Below are positions 45,121 to 53,507 of a DNA stretch of 64,000 bases, one piece after another. This DNA is from Alteromonas sp047556435 (GTDB taxonomy: Bacteria; Pseudomonadota; Gammaproteobacteria; Enterobacterales; Alteromonadaceae), in the NCBI RefSeq assembly GCF_047556435.1, contig NZ_CP180210.1, positions 3,100,001 through 3,164,000 on the forward strand, in the 5' to 3' direction. Position 1 is the stretch's first letter; the number at the start of each line of letters is the position of its first letter. Below the pieces are notes generated by a model. It had not been told where the DNA came from. It saw only the letters and a program-made list of their open reading frames with translations, and did not search any database. Both the position numbers and the translations under genes were made by a program.

Positions 45121-45136
45121 AACAAGTTCAGTGCCA
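45121..45136 (-). promoter_or_regulatory. Sigma54-like promoter of the FNT gene
   Basis: On the minus strand TGGCAC, 5 bases, TTGTT. The predicted start is near 45110, just before the leader hairpins. Confidence 0.5.
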
Positions 45137-45242
45137 TATTTGAAAGAAACTAAAAATAAAAGTTGAATCAATTAGTTAAATAAAAAACCATTGAGCGATT
45201 CGTTGATATTGATTCGCCAGTTGTGCGCTATCACGATGCAGC

Positions 45243-45259
45243 CTCACCATTTTGGTGCT
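45243..45259. promoter_or_regulatory. NtrC-like site between nasR and the FNT gene
   Basis: CTCACCATTTTGGTGCT keeps CACCA-N3-TGGTG, a perfect inverted repeat with the 7-3-7 spacing of NtrC sites (11 of 14 to the E. coli consensus). It is about 107 bases upstream of the -24 element. Confidence 0.5.
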
Positions 45260-45396
45260 TTTTTGTCAGGCTACTGTCATGCCGCCGTTGAGCTCTCATT
45301 ACTCGAAGGCGTTGATTTTGCTGCGTTGCAAAATTCAACACAATTGCGGGAACACATATTGCTAGTTTCCATTAAACGATTTTTCCTGCATGACCC

Positions 45397-46683
45397 ATGG
45401 CCAAGCACAGTGACATCACCAAACGCTTTTTACTGGCGGCAAAACGTCAGGAAATTGCTGCGCTTCAGCAGTTGTCATCAAATTGCCGCACTGTAAAAGC
45501 GGTCAAGGACTTGATACATCAGCTTCAGCGTGAGCGCGGGATCAGTAACGTATTTCTGGGTTCCAAAGGCGAGTTGTTTGTTGAACAGCGTCAGCACCAG
45601 CTTCTGCAGAGCAAAGAATGCGAACAAACATTACGCAGTGTGTTGAAATCCCTATATCTGGGGAACCACGATCACAACCAGCCAATGCGTCTCCTAAGCC
45701 GGATCACCTTTGCGCTGCAGGGCATTGACCACCTGCCGGTATTGCGCGAAAAAGTGGATAATTTGGCCCTGACTCCTCTGGAATCAACCAGTGCATACAG
45801 CAGGCTAATCGCAGGGTTACTGGAGGTCGTTTTCGAAGCGGCAGATGTGGCAAGCGATCCTCAAACCACAAGACTGTTGGTTGCCCTGTTTAATTTCATG
45901 CAAGGAAAGGAGTACGCGGGACAAGAGCGGGCATGGGGCGCGATTGGTTTTGCACAAGCCAATATCAGTGCTTCGATATGCGACAAAGTCCAGGCACTTA
46001 CTGCCTCACAATCCCAGTGCTTCGATACCTTTGTCAGTTACGCCGATGATGAAGAAACCTCCCAGTGGGAAGACTTACAACAAAGTGAAGTCACTCAGAA
46101 CATAGAGCGTCTGCGACAGATGATTTGTCAGATATCAGGCAACGAGACAGTGTCGTCAGAGCTGAGTGAAGTATGGTATGAAGTGGCAACACAGCGAATT
46201 GATACTATGCAGCGTACCGAAGAGCACCTTACCGGGCGACTGACACGGCTGGCGGAGAGCAAAATAGTGCAGGCGGAAGAGGAGCTGAGAAACCACGAAC
46301 TCTTGGTTGCCTCGCTTAACGATGCCGTGCTGGCAACAGGCTCTCCGTTCACTATGCTGTTTGATAAGTCAGTAAAGGGGCTGAGTGGGCTGGATGCTGA
46401 ATCCGATGTTGCGCTGGAAGAACCCAACGTGCTATCTGCACATAAGTCTTTTTATGAACTTATACGGGATCAATCTCAGTATATTCACGATATGAAAGCC
46501 GAACTGGCAGAAGCAAAGCAGGCGCTGCACGAGCAAAAAAGCATCGACAGAGCCAAATTGTTACTCATGCAGCAAGGAAAACTCTCTGAACAGCAGGCTT
46601 ACCGGAAAATGCAGACCAGTGCGATGGCGCAAAATATTCGTCTGGCTGACCTTGCAAAACGTATTGTCGCGACAGCCAGCTAG
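45397..46683 (+). CDS. nasR: NasR-type nitrate-responsive antiterminator (NIT-ANTAR)
   Basis: The 428-residue protein has an N-terminal all-helical NIT sensor domain (about residues 45-300: VKDLIHQLQRERGISNVFLG is the conserved start) and a C-terminal ANTAR RNA-binding domain (about 372-428: IDRAKLLLMQQGKLSEQQAY, ending in RLADLAKRIV). In Klebsiella NasR binds nitrate and prevents termination in the nasF leader. The gene is divergent from the FNT gene. ATG 45397 is the only start, because an in-frame TGA lies two codons upstream; the ribosome site is poor. The three leader RNAs in this window are its obvious targets. Confidence 0.93.
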   Translation: MAKHSDITKRFLLAAKRQEIAALQQLSSNCRTVKAVKDLIHQLQRERGISNVFLGSKGELFVEQRQHQLLQSKECEQTLRSVLKSLYLGNHDHNQPMRLLSRITFALQGIDHLPVLREKVDNLALTPLESTSAYSRLIAGLLEVVFEAADVASDPQTTRLLVALFNFMQGKEYAGQERAWGAIGFAQANISASICDKVQALTASQSQCFDTFVSYADDEETSQWEDLQQSEVTQNIERLRQMICQISGNETVSSELSEVWYEVATQRIDTMQRTEEHLTGRLTRLAESKIVQAEEELRNHELLVASLNDAVLATGSPFTMLFDKSVKGLSGLDAESDVALEEPNVLSAHKSFYELIRDQSQYIHDMKAELAEAKQALHEQKSIDRAKLLLMQQGKLSEQQAYRKMQTSAMAQNIRLADLAKRIVATAS

Positions 46684-47038
46684 GGAAGGTGCGAAACCGG
46701 ATGTCTGGTAGCTGGCTTTTACAACAATATATTGACGTTGTAAAACCAGGCTGCTTTTACTGATTGTTTTGTGATTGCTTCAGCGTCTCAAGCTTTTCCA
46801 GAATCAGATTTTGACATCAGACTCACCTTCCGACTTTGCGCTTTTCCCTGGTAAAAGGCTCACTGTCAGGGCGCTATACCTCGTGAGCCTTTCGTAAAAA
46901 CTGATTATTCAACGATGTCATTCGTTTTCCCTTAACAAAAAAAGTGTGTTGTTGCTGGCCAGCGACAATCACTTTACTCGCCGTGAGAGAAAAAGCACCT
47001 GTATTGAAGATCTGATGACATCGTCTTTTCGCGAAATG
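46684..47038. other. Gene-free stretch with a long inverted repeat
   Basis: No supported gene. It contains the inverted repeat at 46712-46749 soon after the nasR stop. Confidence 0.45.
46712..46749. repeat. Imperfect hairpin after nasR
   Basis: CTGGCTTTTACAAC and GTTGTAAAACCAG pair over 13 bases with one bulge around an 11-base loop. There is no T run on the plus side, so it is not a typical intrinsic terminator. Confidence 0.55.
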
Positions 47039-48289
47039 TTAATCGACTTCTTTCTTCTGAATAACCGGGCTACCGCGCAGTAAAACCCGCTTAGAAGACA
47101 TAGTTGCATGTGGTACATCGATTGTGGAACTTTTGATTATCCCTGCATCGTCAACGTGAAAAAATGCACGGTGTCCATTGACGTCCAGCACATAGTCAAA
47201 GTTGTCCGGGCCCGTATAGTTGCGGGCAATAACATCAACCAGACCATTGGCGTTTCTATCGACAGCCCACATTTTGTAGGTACGGTTTTCCATCCCCTTT
47301 TCAGTCATCGCCAGAGAGGCCAGGTGGGAGCCGTAATCTGACAATATCGTGTCCTCATGCTTAAGGTTTCTATCAACCTCTTTGCCTTGGTAATCGCCAG
47401 ACAAGTGCCATCCCTCTTCTGTCATCTCCAGGAATAACATGTAAGCCACAGCCCCATTTCCGACAGAGTACTGACTCGCATTAATCAGCGAGCCGTCAGT
47501 GTAACTCCAGGACTGTGATACGGTATCTGAGCGCAAGACTGCCACCGGGCCCTTAGGGGCAAGGGCTGAGACTACGCCCTGCTTTTCAATGTCTCCGTCA
47601 GCATCAATGTAAAACGCTTCTCTGCTGAACCCTATCTGCTCCTGATTCATTTCCAGCGTCATGATGATTTCAAAAAATGGTTCACGGGTGATGCCCGTTT
47701 TTAACGCGTCGATCAAAGAGGTAAATACGGTAGTAAAGGTATCTCTGAAGCCAATTTCGTTGTGCATACAAATCAGCAGGTTATCGCCAACCTGGGCGGA
47801 CTTCGCCTTTAATACGCCGGTCACCATCTCTTCGCCCTTACCAAGATTGTAAAGGGTATCCAGAGAGTACACGGCAGTGTCAGCAAGCACAGCATGATCG
47901 ACTGAGAAAGTGCGCATTCCTGTCAGGGGGTTGTTATTAAACTCCGCCGCATCCTGCAGGCCATAGTCCACCATGTTGTAGAGCGACGTTGCAGGGCCGT
48001 CAAACTCGGTCAGTACATAACAGTCCAGCGGCGACTCGGTACCAATATCGTTAACGAAGTTCCAGGCGCTGTCACCGACAGGCACAATCTCCAGCTCGCC
48101 CATGACCTTTTTACTGATACCAAGATCACGAATTTTGAGATAAGAGCGCAGCGGGACATTTTTCTCATCCTGCAATGATTCTGCAAACCATGCCGGTAGC
48201 TGTTCTGCGGATATAAGATCTTTTGCAAGCGCGGTTTGACAGAATACGAGTAAAACGAAAAGCGCGACGATTTGGCAACGATACAACAT
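47039..48289 (-). CDS. Secreted protein of unknown function
   Basis: The 416-residue protein has a clear signal peptide (LYRCQIVALFVLLVFCQTALA-KD) and no further membrane segment. The mature part is mixed alpha/beta with several aspartate-rich turns; one segment, YIDADGDIEKQG, resembles a calcium-binding turn, and VDRNANGLVDVIARN another. The start is ATG 48289 with GGGAG 9 bases upstream; the open frame continues far upstream without signal sequence and is not used. I do not recognise a family. It follows the S9 peptidase gene by 297 bases and may be separate. Confidence 0.7.
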   Translation of the reverse strand: MLYRCQIVALFVLLVFCQTALAKDLISAEQLPAWFAESLQDEKNVPLRSYLKIRDLGISKKVMGELEIVPVGDSAWNFVNDIGTESPLDCYVLTEFDGPATSLYNMVDYGLQDAAEFNNNPLTGMRTFSVDHAVLADTAVYSLDTLYNLGKGEEMVTGVLKAKSAQVGDNLLICMHNEIGFRDTFTTVFTSLIDALKTGITREPFFEIIMTLEMNQEQIGFSREAFYIDADGDIEKQGVVSALAPKGPVAVLRSDTVSQSWSYTDGSLINASQYSVGNGAVAYMLFLEMTEEGWHLSGDYQGKEVDRNLKHEDTILSDYGSHLASLAMTEKGMENRTYKMWAVDRNANGLVDVIARNYTGPDNFDYVLDVNGHRAFFHVDDAGIIKSSTIDVPHATMSSKRVLLRGSPVIQKKEVD

Positions 48290-48586
48290 GTTGCGAGTCT
48301 CCCTGAGGTGTAAAAGGTCCATGTAAAAAAGCGGCTGAAGAATACTGCGCCTTTGCATGAATTGCCAGCTTGATACAAGCGCTGGCTTATAATTTAATAT
48401 TGGTGGTGAAAACGCAGTGCCAGCGATCTTGCCATTCTTGCAACCGGCGCCGCTTTTTATCAGGTTACCCCGTATCTCACACCGTTGTGTTCGATCAAAA
48501 AAGCGCTGGGGCGGGCAAAGCACACTTACGCTGAGACGCCGGAGAGGCTCGCGAGGCACGACGACGTCAACACATGCGTTTATCTG

Positions 48587-51475
48587 TCAGTCACGCTGTA
48601 TGAGAAACCGCTGCGCAGCAAGTGGGTTACGGTTGAGATCAAACACCTGCAGCTCTACCGCTGTCGCGATCTCATCGACATCTTCGTCGCTCAGCCTGGC
48701 GAACCAGTTTGATTTCTCATTGCCCCACAGCAGATTATCAAACTTATCTTCAAATGTGCCATCGGCGTAATGCATCCGCCAGCGAATGACTATCATCGTC
48801 ATATCCCGCGAGCTTCTGAAGGCACTGTCGGTCTGGATATCCAGCGCGGCACCAAATGTTGCTCCTTCCGATATCCTGATAGTAGGACTGCCATCGTACT
48901 GCAGCCCCTCGTCGCCAAGACTTGCCCGGCCAAAGGCATCAACTTCGACCTCCACGTCCAACTTGTCCAGATGAAACCAGTTCATCATACTCTGCTGCAA
49001 CTGCTCGCGCCCTGATTCGGTTAAATCGTCTGACATCAGCACGTCAGCCAGCACCGCTCGTCGTCTGGCGTAACTTGAATCATTCACCCGTAATCCATCG
49101 CTATCTTTCGCTTGTTGCTCCAGATCCATAAGCTCGATACATCGCATCTCATCGCGCTGAACACCGTGTCCAAGACAGTAGCCTCTTGCCAACATGACAT
49201 TGACCATCGCATTATGCTTTTGATCTCTGGCTAACTCATACATCGCCATCGCCGAGGCTCTGTCTTTAGTCACATACTTCCCGCTGTAGTAATGATTACC
49301 AAGAACGTAGCTGCCTGAACTGTCACCTTGTTCTGACGCTTTTCGGTACATTTCCAAAGCTTTTTCGGTGTTTTTATCCACAATATCCGAGTGCTCGTAA
49401 TACCAGCCCACACCGAAATAACCATCAGCACTGCCCATATCAGCTGCCAGTCGATAGAAATCCAGCGCCGTTTGCTTGTTGCCGTTAAGCCAGTTGTCAC
49501 TATCAAAGGTTGCGGCGACGCGCGTGTACTCTTTACGGATCATCGGCTTGTCTTTTTCCGGAATGCGCTCGATATCCAGCGCCGGTAACCTCAGCGTCTC
49601 CAGCAAAAACTGATAGCTCAGGGTGTGCTGATGCCAGTCACCGTACCAGTTTGAATGACCATGGCCTGCATGCTTGTAATACACGGCCTGAACGTCTTTG
49701 TTATGCCGCTTCAATACGTATTCCATTCTGCGGGTGTGCTCCACCGTCGTAATGTCATCTTTCACGCCGCCGAAAAGCAGTACCGGCACATTGATATCTT
49801 TGGCCAGATACACCGGCGATACATCGAATAATGCATCGTCCAGCTCACCAATGGTATTGGTCCAGCCTTCCCGAACTTCGTCTAACACGGCAAGGTTGCT
49901 GGAGTTAAACATAAGTGGAAGATCGTACACCCCGAATGCGCCAATGACACACTCAACGTCGTCGGGATGCTTGAGAGCCAGCATCATGGAGGAATAAGCA
50001 CCGTAACTTCCCCCGATTGCACAAATATGTTCGTAATTGTGCTGCGCCATCGCAGCATTCAGGGCGGCCGTAATATCTTCTTCAATCATTTTTCCCCACT
50101 GCCCGACACCGGCCTCCCGAAACTCAGTGCCGTAACCGGCAGACCCCCGGTAGTTCACTTTCAACACAGAGAAGCCGCGACTGACAAAATAATGCACGGT
50201 GGGATCGAATTCGACAGTATCCATTACGCCTACCGGACCGCCGTGCGGCATGACCAGCAAGGTATTGTGTGATGCTGACGAGGGCGTCGTGAGATAGGCA
50301 TCAATAGGAGAGCCGTCCCGGCTTTGCGTTTGAATTAACCGGGTTTTCTCAAAGGTATACCCCTGCAACTCTTCATACAGGGGTAACAGCTTCTCTATCG
50401 CGTCGCTCGCGCTATCATATAAATAATACGTGCCAGGATTGGCAGAGGAAAAAACGTTTAACACCTGCTGCCCGGTGGTGGGATTTTCCGCCACCACGCG
50501 CGTTTGGTTTTCTCCGAATTCCTGCTTGAGCCGGTTTGAATTCACCCGCTGCTTTTCTTCCAGAAATTCACTGGTCAGCTTGCCGTGCTGATAGTAACTC
50601 ACGGATATTACCTTGCCGGTTTTTGCTGACACGTCGGCGTCGACCAAATCAAATGTGCTATGAGAATAAAGCAGCTTTCCGAATGTCTGCGTAGGTAAAT
50701 CAAACTCAAACAACGACATGGTGTCGGTATCTTTATTCGACAGCACGGCCATGGTTTGTTCGGACAGCTGTCCAACCGGGATAAAGTCCCATTCTTCCAG
50801 CTTAAGCTGGTAACGGTTTGCATTCTCGAAATCGTCCAGCGGTCCGATGAAGAAATAAAGCTGTTCGTTGTCGGTGTCGACTTTCAGGGCCACCAGACGC
50901 GCCAGATCGTCACTGTATGCAAACCAGTCATATTGTCTTGGTACACCAGACACTTCATATTGCCCTACCGCGCTTCCTGAACGCAGCGCATCAACCGGTA
51001 TGCGGTAAATCACCGGTGAGTCACTGCTTCGGTTTTTCAGAGCCATTAACACGTAGCCGGGATCGTCAGGCAGAGTCGTTAATAAATAGCCCTCCAGATT
51101 GAGTAAGCGATTATCCCATTGATTATTTTCTGTTGCCGGATCGCTGAACACCACCAGCAATTTACTGCGTCTGTCTATTTCTACGTTTACCAGAATGGTG
51201 TGACTGTCCAGCCAGGCATAGCCTCGTACCCGCTCGTCATCATCCAGTACCAGCACGCCTTCCAGTGCTTTCGATGAGGTATTCTGTAGCGCCAGATATG
51301 TGCCTTCATTAAATCGCGCCAGATAGGACACGTAACGCCCGTCAGGAGACAAATCCGGAATATTGATATTGGGAGACTGAAACAGCTTCTCAGCGGGCAC
51401 CGGTGCAGCGGCCAGCCCCGGACTACCCAGTCCGAAAAAGAGAACAGTAAGTAAGCCAGCAAAATACTTATTCAT
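48587..51475 (-). CDS. Secreted S9 prolyl-oligopeptidase-like peptidase fused to Sel1 repeats
   Basis: The 962-residue protein starts with a signal peptide (ending GLAAAP). A beta-propeller-like part (about 30-380) precedes an alpha/beta hydrolase (about 395-640) with the nucleophile in GGSYGAYSS (near 488), aspartate in FGGVKDDITT (near 570) and histidine in YKHAGHGHSN (near 603). Then come three or so Sel1-type repeats (about 650-790: ALDFYRLAADMGSADGYFGV, ALEMYRKASEQGD, AMAMYELARDQ) and a C-terminal beta-rich domain. Sel1 repeats on an S9 peptidase are uncommon. The ATG has a perfect AGGAGG site and overlaps the lipoprotein stop by 8 bases. Confidence 0.85.
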   Translation of the reverse strand: MNKYFAGLLTVLFFGLGSPGLAAAPVPAEKLFQSPNINIPDLSPDGRYVSYLARFNEGTYLALQNTSSKALEGVLVLDDDERVRGYAWLDSHTILVNVEIDRRSKLLVVFSDPATENNQWDNRLLNLEGYLLTTLPDDPGYVLMALKNRSSDSPVIYRIPVDALRSGSAVGQYEVSGVPRQYDWFAYSDDLARLVALKVDTDNEQLYFFIGPLDDFENANRYQLKLEEWDFIPVGQLSEQTMAVLSNKDTDTMSLFEFDLPTQTFGKLLYSHSTFDLVDADVSAKTGKVISVSYYQHGKLTSEFLEEKQRVNSNRLKQEFGENQTRVVAENPTTGQQVLNVFSSANPGTYYLYDSASDAIEKLLPLYEELQGYTFEKTRLIQTQSRDGSPIDAYLTTPSSASHNTLLVMPHGGPVGVMDTVEFDPTVHYFVSRGFSVLKVNYRGSAGYGTEFREAGVGQWGKMIEEDITAALNAAMAQHNYEHICAIGGSYGAYSSMMLALKHPDDVECVIGAFGVYDLPLMFNSSNLAVLDEVREGWTNTIGELDDALFDVSPVYLAKDINVPVLLFGGVKDDITTVEHTRRMEYVLKRHNKDVQAVYYKHAGHGHSNWYGDWHQHTLSYQFLLETLRLPALDIERIPEKDKPMIRKEYTRVAATFDSDNWLNGNKQTALDFYRLAADMGSADGYFGVGWYYEHSDIVDKNTEKALEMYRKASEQGDSSGSYVLGNHYYSGKYVTKDRASAMAMYELARDQKHNAMVNVMLARGYCLGHGVQRDEMRCIELMDLEQQAKDSDGLRVNDSSYARRRAVLADVLMSDDLTESGREQLQQSMMNWFHLDKLDVEVEVDAFGRASLGDEGLQYDGSPTIRISEGATFGAALDIQTDSAFRSSRDMTMIVIRWRMHYADGTFEDKFDNLLWGNEKSNWFARLSDEDVDEIATAVELQVFDLNRNPLAAQRFLIQRD

Positions 51476-52028
51476 TTGCGGCTACCTCCTGCTGCGCCTG
51501 CATTCGCTGCAGAAACGGGTCGGTACCCGGACCATCGTAACGAAGCTCTCGGTTTTGCAGAATTGAGGGAAACTTCTCTTCCATGAACACCAGCGCCTCG
51601 GTGGAGCGGTTAGCCAGCTTCAGATCATCGGTTAATTGCGCCAGCCAGAAGTTCGAACGGGTTTGCACTTCCACATGCCCGACATAACTGATGCCGCCCG
51701 GGCGAATGGTAAAGTCCCAGTGACCTTCTTCCAGCTCGATATACCAGTAGCGATTGAGTTTTATTTCTTCAATCCGATAGTCACCGGCAGCCAAATCAAT
51801 AAGAATATATTGTGTTCCGGAGCGCAGATCCGCGCTGGTAAGGCGAATATCTTTTGGCCCGTCGATGTCAATGCTCTGCAGGCCCTGGTTAGTATCCACG
51901 CCTAACAGCAAATACCCGGCATCCACATCGAGATTTATGTCTTTGTCTTCTTTAATCGATGAGACGGTTGAAGCACATCCCGCCAGTAATGCTGTAATAA
52001 GCCACAGTCCATATGTAAATAATTTCAT
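51468..52028 (-). CDS. Lipoprotein upstream of the S9 peptidase
   Basis: The 186-residue protein has a lipobox (ITALLAGC, lipidated cysteine at residue 18). The mature part is beta-rich (DVDAGYLLLGVDTNQG, WDFTIRPGGISYVGHVEVQ). Sequence and size recall DUF2846-like lipoproteins, but I am not certain. Its stop overlaps the start of the S9 peptidase gene by 8 bases, so the two are cotranslated and probably work together in the envelope. Confidence 0.75.
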   Translation of the reverse strand: MKLFTYGLWLITALLAGCASTVSSIKEDKDINLDVDAGYLLLGVDTNQGLQSIDIDGPKDIRLTSADLRSGTQYILIDLAAGDYRIEEIKLNRYWYIELEEGHWDFTIRPGGISYVGHVEVQTRSNFWLAQLTDDLKLANRSTEALVFMEEKFPSILQNRELRYDGPGTDPFLQRMQAQQEVAANE

Positions 52029-52529
52029 CGTCTTCCCTGTTATTATTTTTTCTCAATTAGGTCTGGCAGACTCTTGTTTGTTGACACCACCGCATCGTGT
52101 TTATCAGTTATGTCGGGAGTCCTGTCACCGTTTGAGATTATCAGAGATTATTCAAAAGTGGAAAAATTGTGCAACGCTGCCAGCACCGAAAAGCGGGTAG
52201 CATGTAATGTGTGAGGTTGAGAGTTCAAACTGATGGACCGGTTGCGGGCAGTAACAGCCTGACAGGCTTCAGATGTGCGATTTCAGATAACACTTTCACC
52301 GCATCACTAAAAGGTCACTCACGCTGTGCGTTAATGTCGTTGTCGTAGTCTTTGATTAACGGCCTTTCTACTCCTTGCTCTCCCTTACCGGAAACAGGCG
52401 CTTCTGGCCTTACCGACTGGAGATATTGCATCTTAGAGAAATACAATCGTCAGCACATGCCCTGCTTTCTCTCTACTCCCCAGCATGTGGTATCACCGTC
52501 AGGGCTGCAGCCCTGACGATGTATTTTAA
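52029..52529. other. Gene-free stretch with a perfect palindrome
   Basis: About 500 bases. The only structure I see is the palindrome at 52497-52518. Short frames lack ribosome sites. Confidence 0.45.
52497..52518. repeat. Perfect 22-base palindrome
   Basis: CGTCAGGGCTG followed by its exact reverse complement, 11 bases after the stop of the minus-strand gene at 52530. It may be a terminator stem without T run, or a protein-binding site. Confidence 0.6.
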
Positions 52530-52982
52530 CTATTCTCTGAACTTCATTTCCTGCAGCAGCGATGTACTCATTACCGTACGATACTCTGCACGGTTACCGC
52601 TTTCTTCCTGCATTTTTTCCATGCTCTTTTTCACCCAGGCCATATAGTTTTTCCGCCTTTTTTCATCCTCAGCAGCGTCAGGCAGACTGTTAAAAACCCG
52701 AATTAAATAGAGGTCTGGTTCATCGGCGCGCGGATGTACATTGCTCAGTATTTCATGACGGGTTAACCATCCCTGAGATACCGCATAATCCATATTCTTA
52801 CGCCATTCAGCTGCCAGCCAGTTGGCATACTTAAGACCACCGCCATCCGACAGTTTAATGCCTGTCACTTCCCAGTACATACCGTTTACAAAGGGAAACT
52901 CGTGGTCATCTGCATATACATTTTGAATAGAAACTACGCTAAATACACAAAATATAACTCCTTTCATCACGTTCTTAATCAT
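52530..52982 (-). CDS. Small exported protein of unknown function
   Basis: The 150-residue protein has a signal peptide (MIKNVMKGVIFCVFSVVSIQNVYA, described by its ends) and a mature part with aromatic residues (FPFVNGMYWEVTG) and a charged helical tail (EDEKRRKNYMAWVKKSMEKM). DLYLIRVFNSLPDAAEDE recalls alpha/beta dimeric barrels with an antibiotic-biosynthesis-monooxygenase-like fold, but the resemblance is weak. It stands alone. The palindrome at 52497 follows it. Confidence 0.65.
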   Translation of the reverse strand: MIKNVMKGVIFCVFSVVSIQNVYADDHEFPFVNGMYWEVTGIKLSDGGGLKYANWLAAEWRKNMDYAVSQGWLTRHEILSNVHPRADEPDLYLIRVFNSLPDAAEDEKRRKNYMAWVKKSMEKMQEESGNRAEYRTVMSTSLLQEMKFRE

Positions 52983-53507
52983 TTGTTATTCTCCAAAAAA
53001 CAAAGTGCGCTACTGCACTTTGAGAAGTAAAGATAGTGATGAATCTGGCAAACGTCTATTTTTAAGCATAATTAAAAGCCCTTTTCAATTTAGGTTGTGC
53101 CAGTGGATTGTAAACAGAGACTGCCAGAACAATGTCCGGCTTAAACGCGACTACCGCTGAATTCATCTCAAAACGCTGGATACGGCTGCCAAAACAGGCT
53201 TCCATGTCGAGCCATGTTCTGCTGTACTGTAAGGGAATAATGAATGTTAAGCGGCGTCGCGATAACGGCTACCGACCGGTACCTGAAACGCGGTAATCCA
53301 AAGTTCTCGGCGCTCTTGCTGCTCCACTGATGAAAGCGCAACTTGCTCGTGCGCGGTCTTTCAGGCCTACCGGGCACGCCTGTAACAGGGATAAAAGCAG
53401 TTAGCTGGCAAGTATGGCAGTTGAATATTAATGTAAAGGCTACCTTACCAACCTCAGGCACTCAGCCCGAACGGATCACGATAAAAGAGACTCTTCAAAG
53501 GAACCTC
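52983..53507. other. Gene-free stretch upstream of the nuclease-phosphatase lipoprotein
   Basis: About 525 bases between divergent genes. The frames found there (for example 53168-53461 on the minus strand) have no ribosome site or family resemblance. Confidence 0.4.

Noticed and set aside
45191..45496. 101-residue open frame before nasR on the plus strand
   Set aside because: It starts with TTG, has no ribosome site, overlaps the nasR start in another frame and covers the NtrC-like site.
46701..46763. 20-codon frame (MSGSWLLQQY...) after nasR
   Set aside because: The ribosome site is poorly spaced and the frame is a by-product of the inverted repeat.
53168..53461. 97-residue open frame on the minus strand
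   Set aside because: No ribosome site, no signal or family pattern, and it overlaps the promoter region of the lipoprotein gene.
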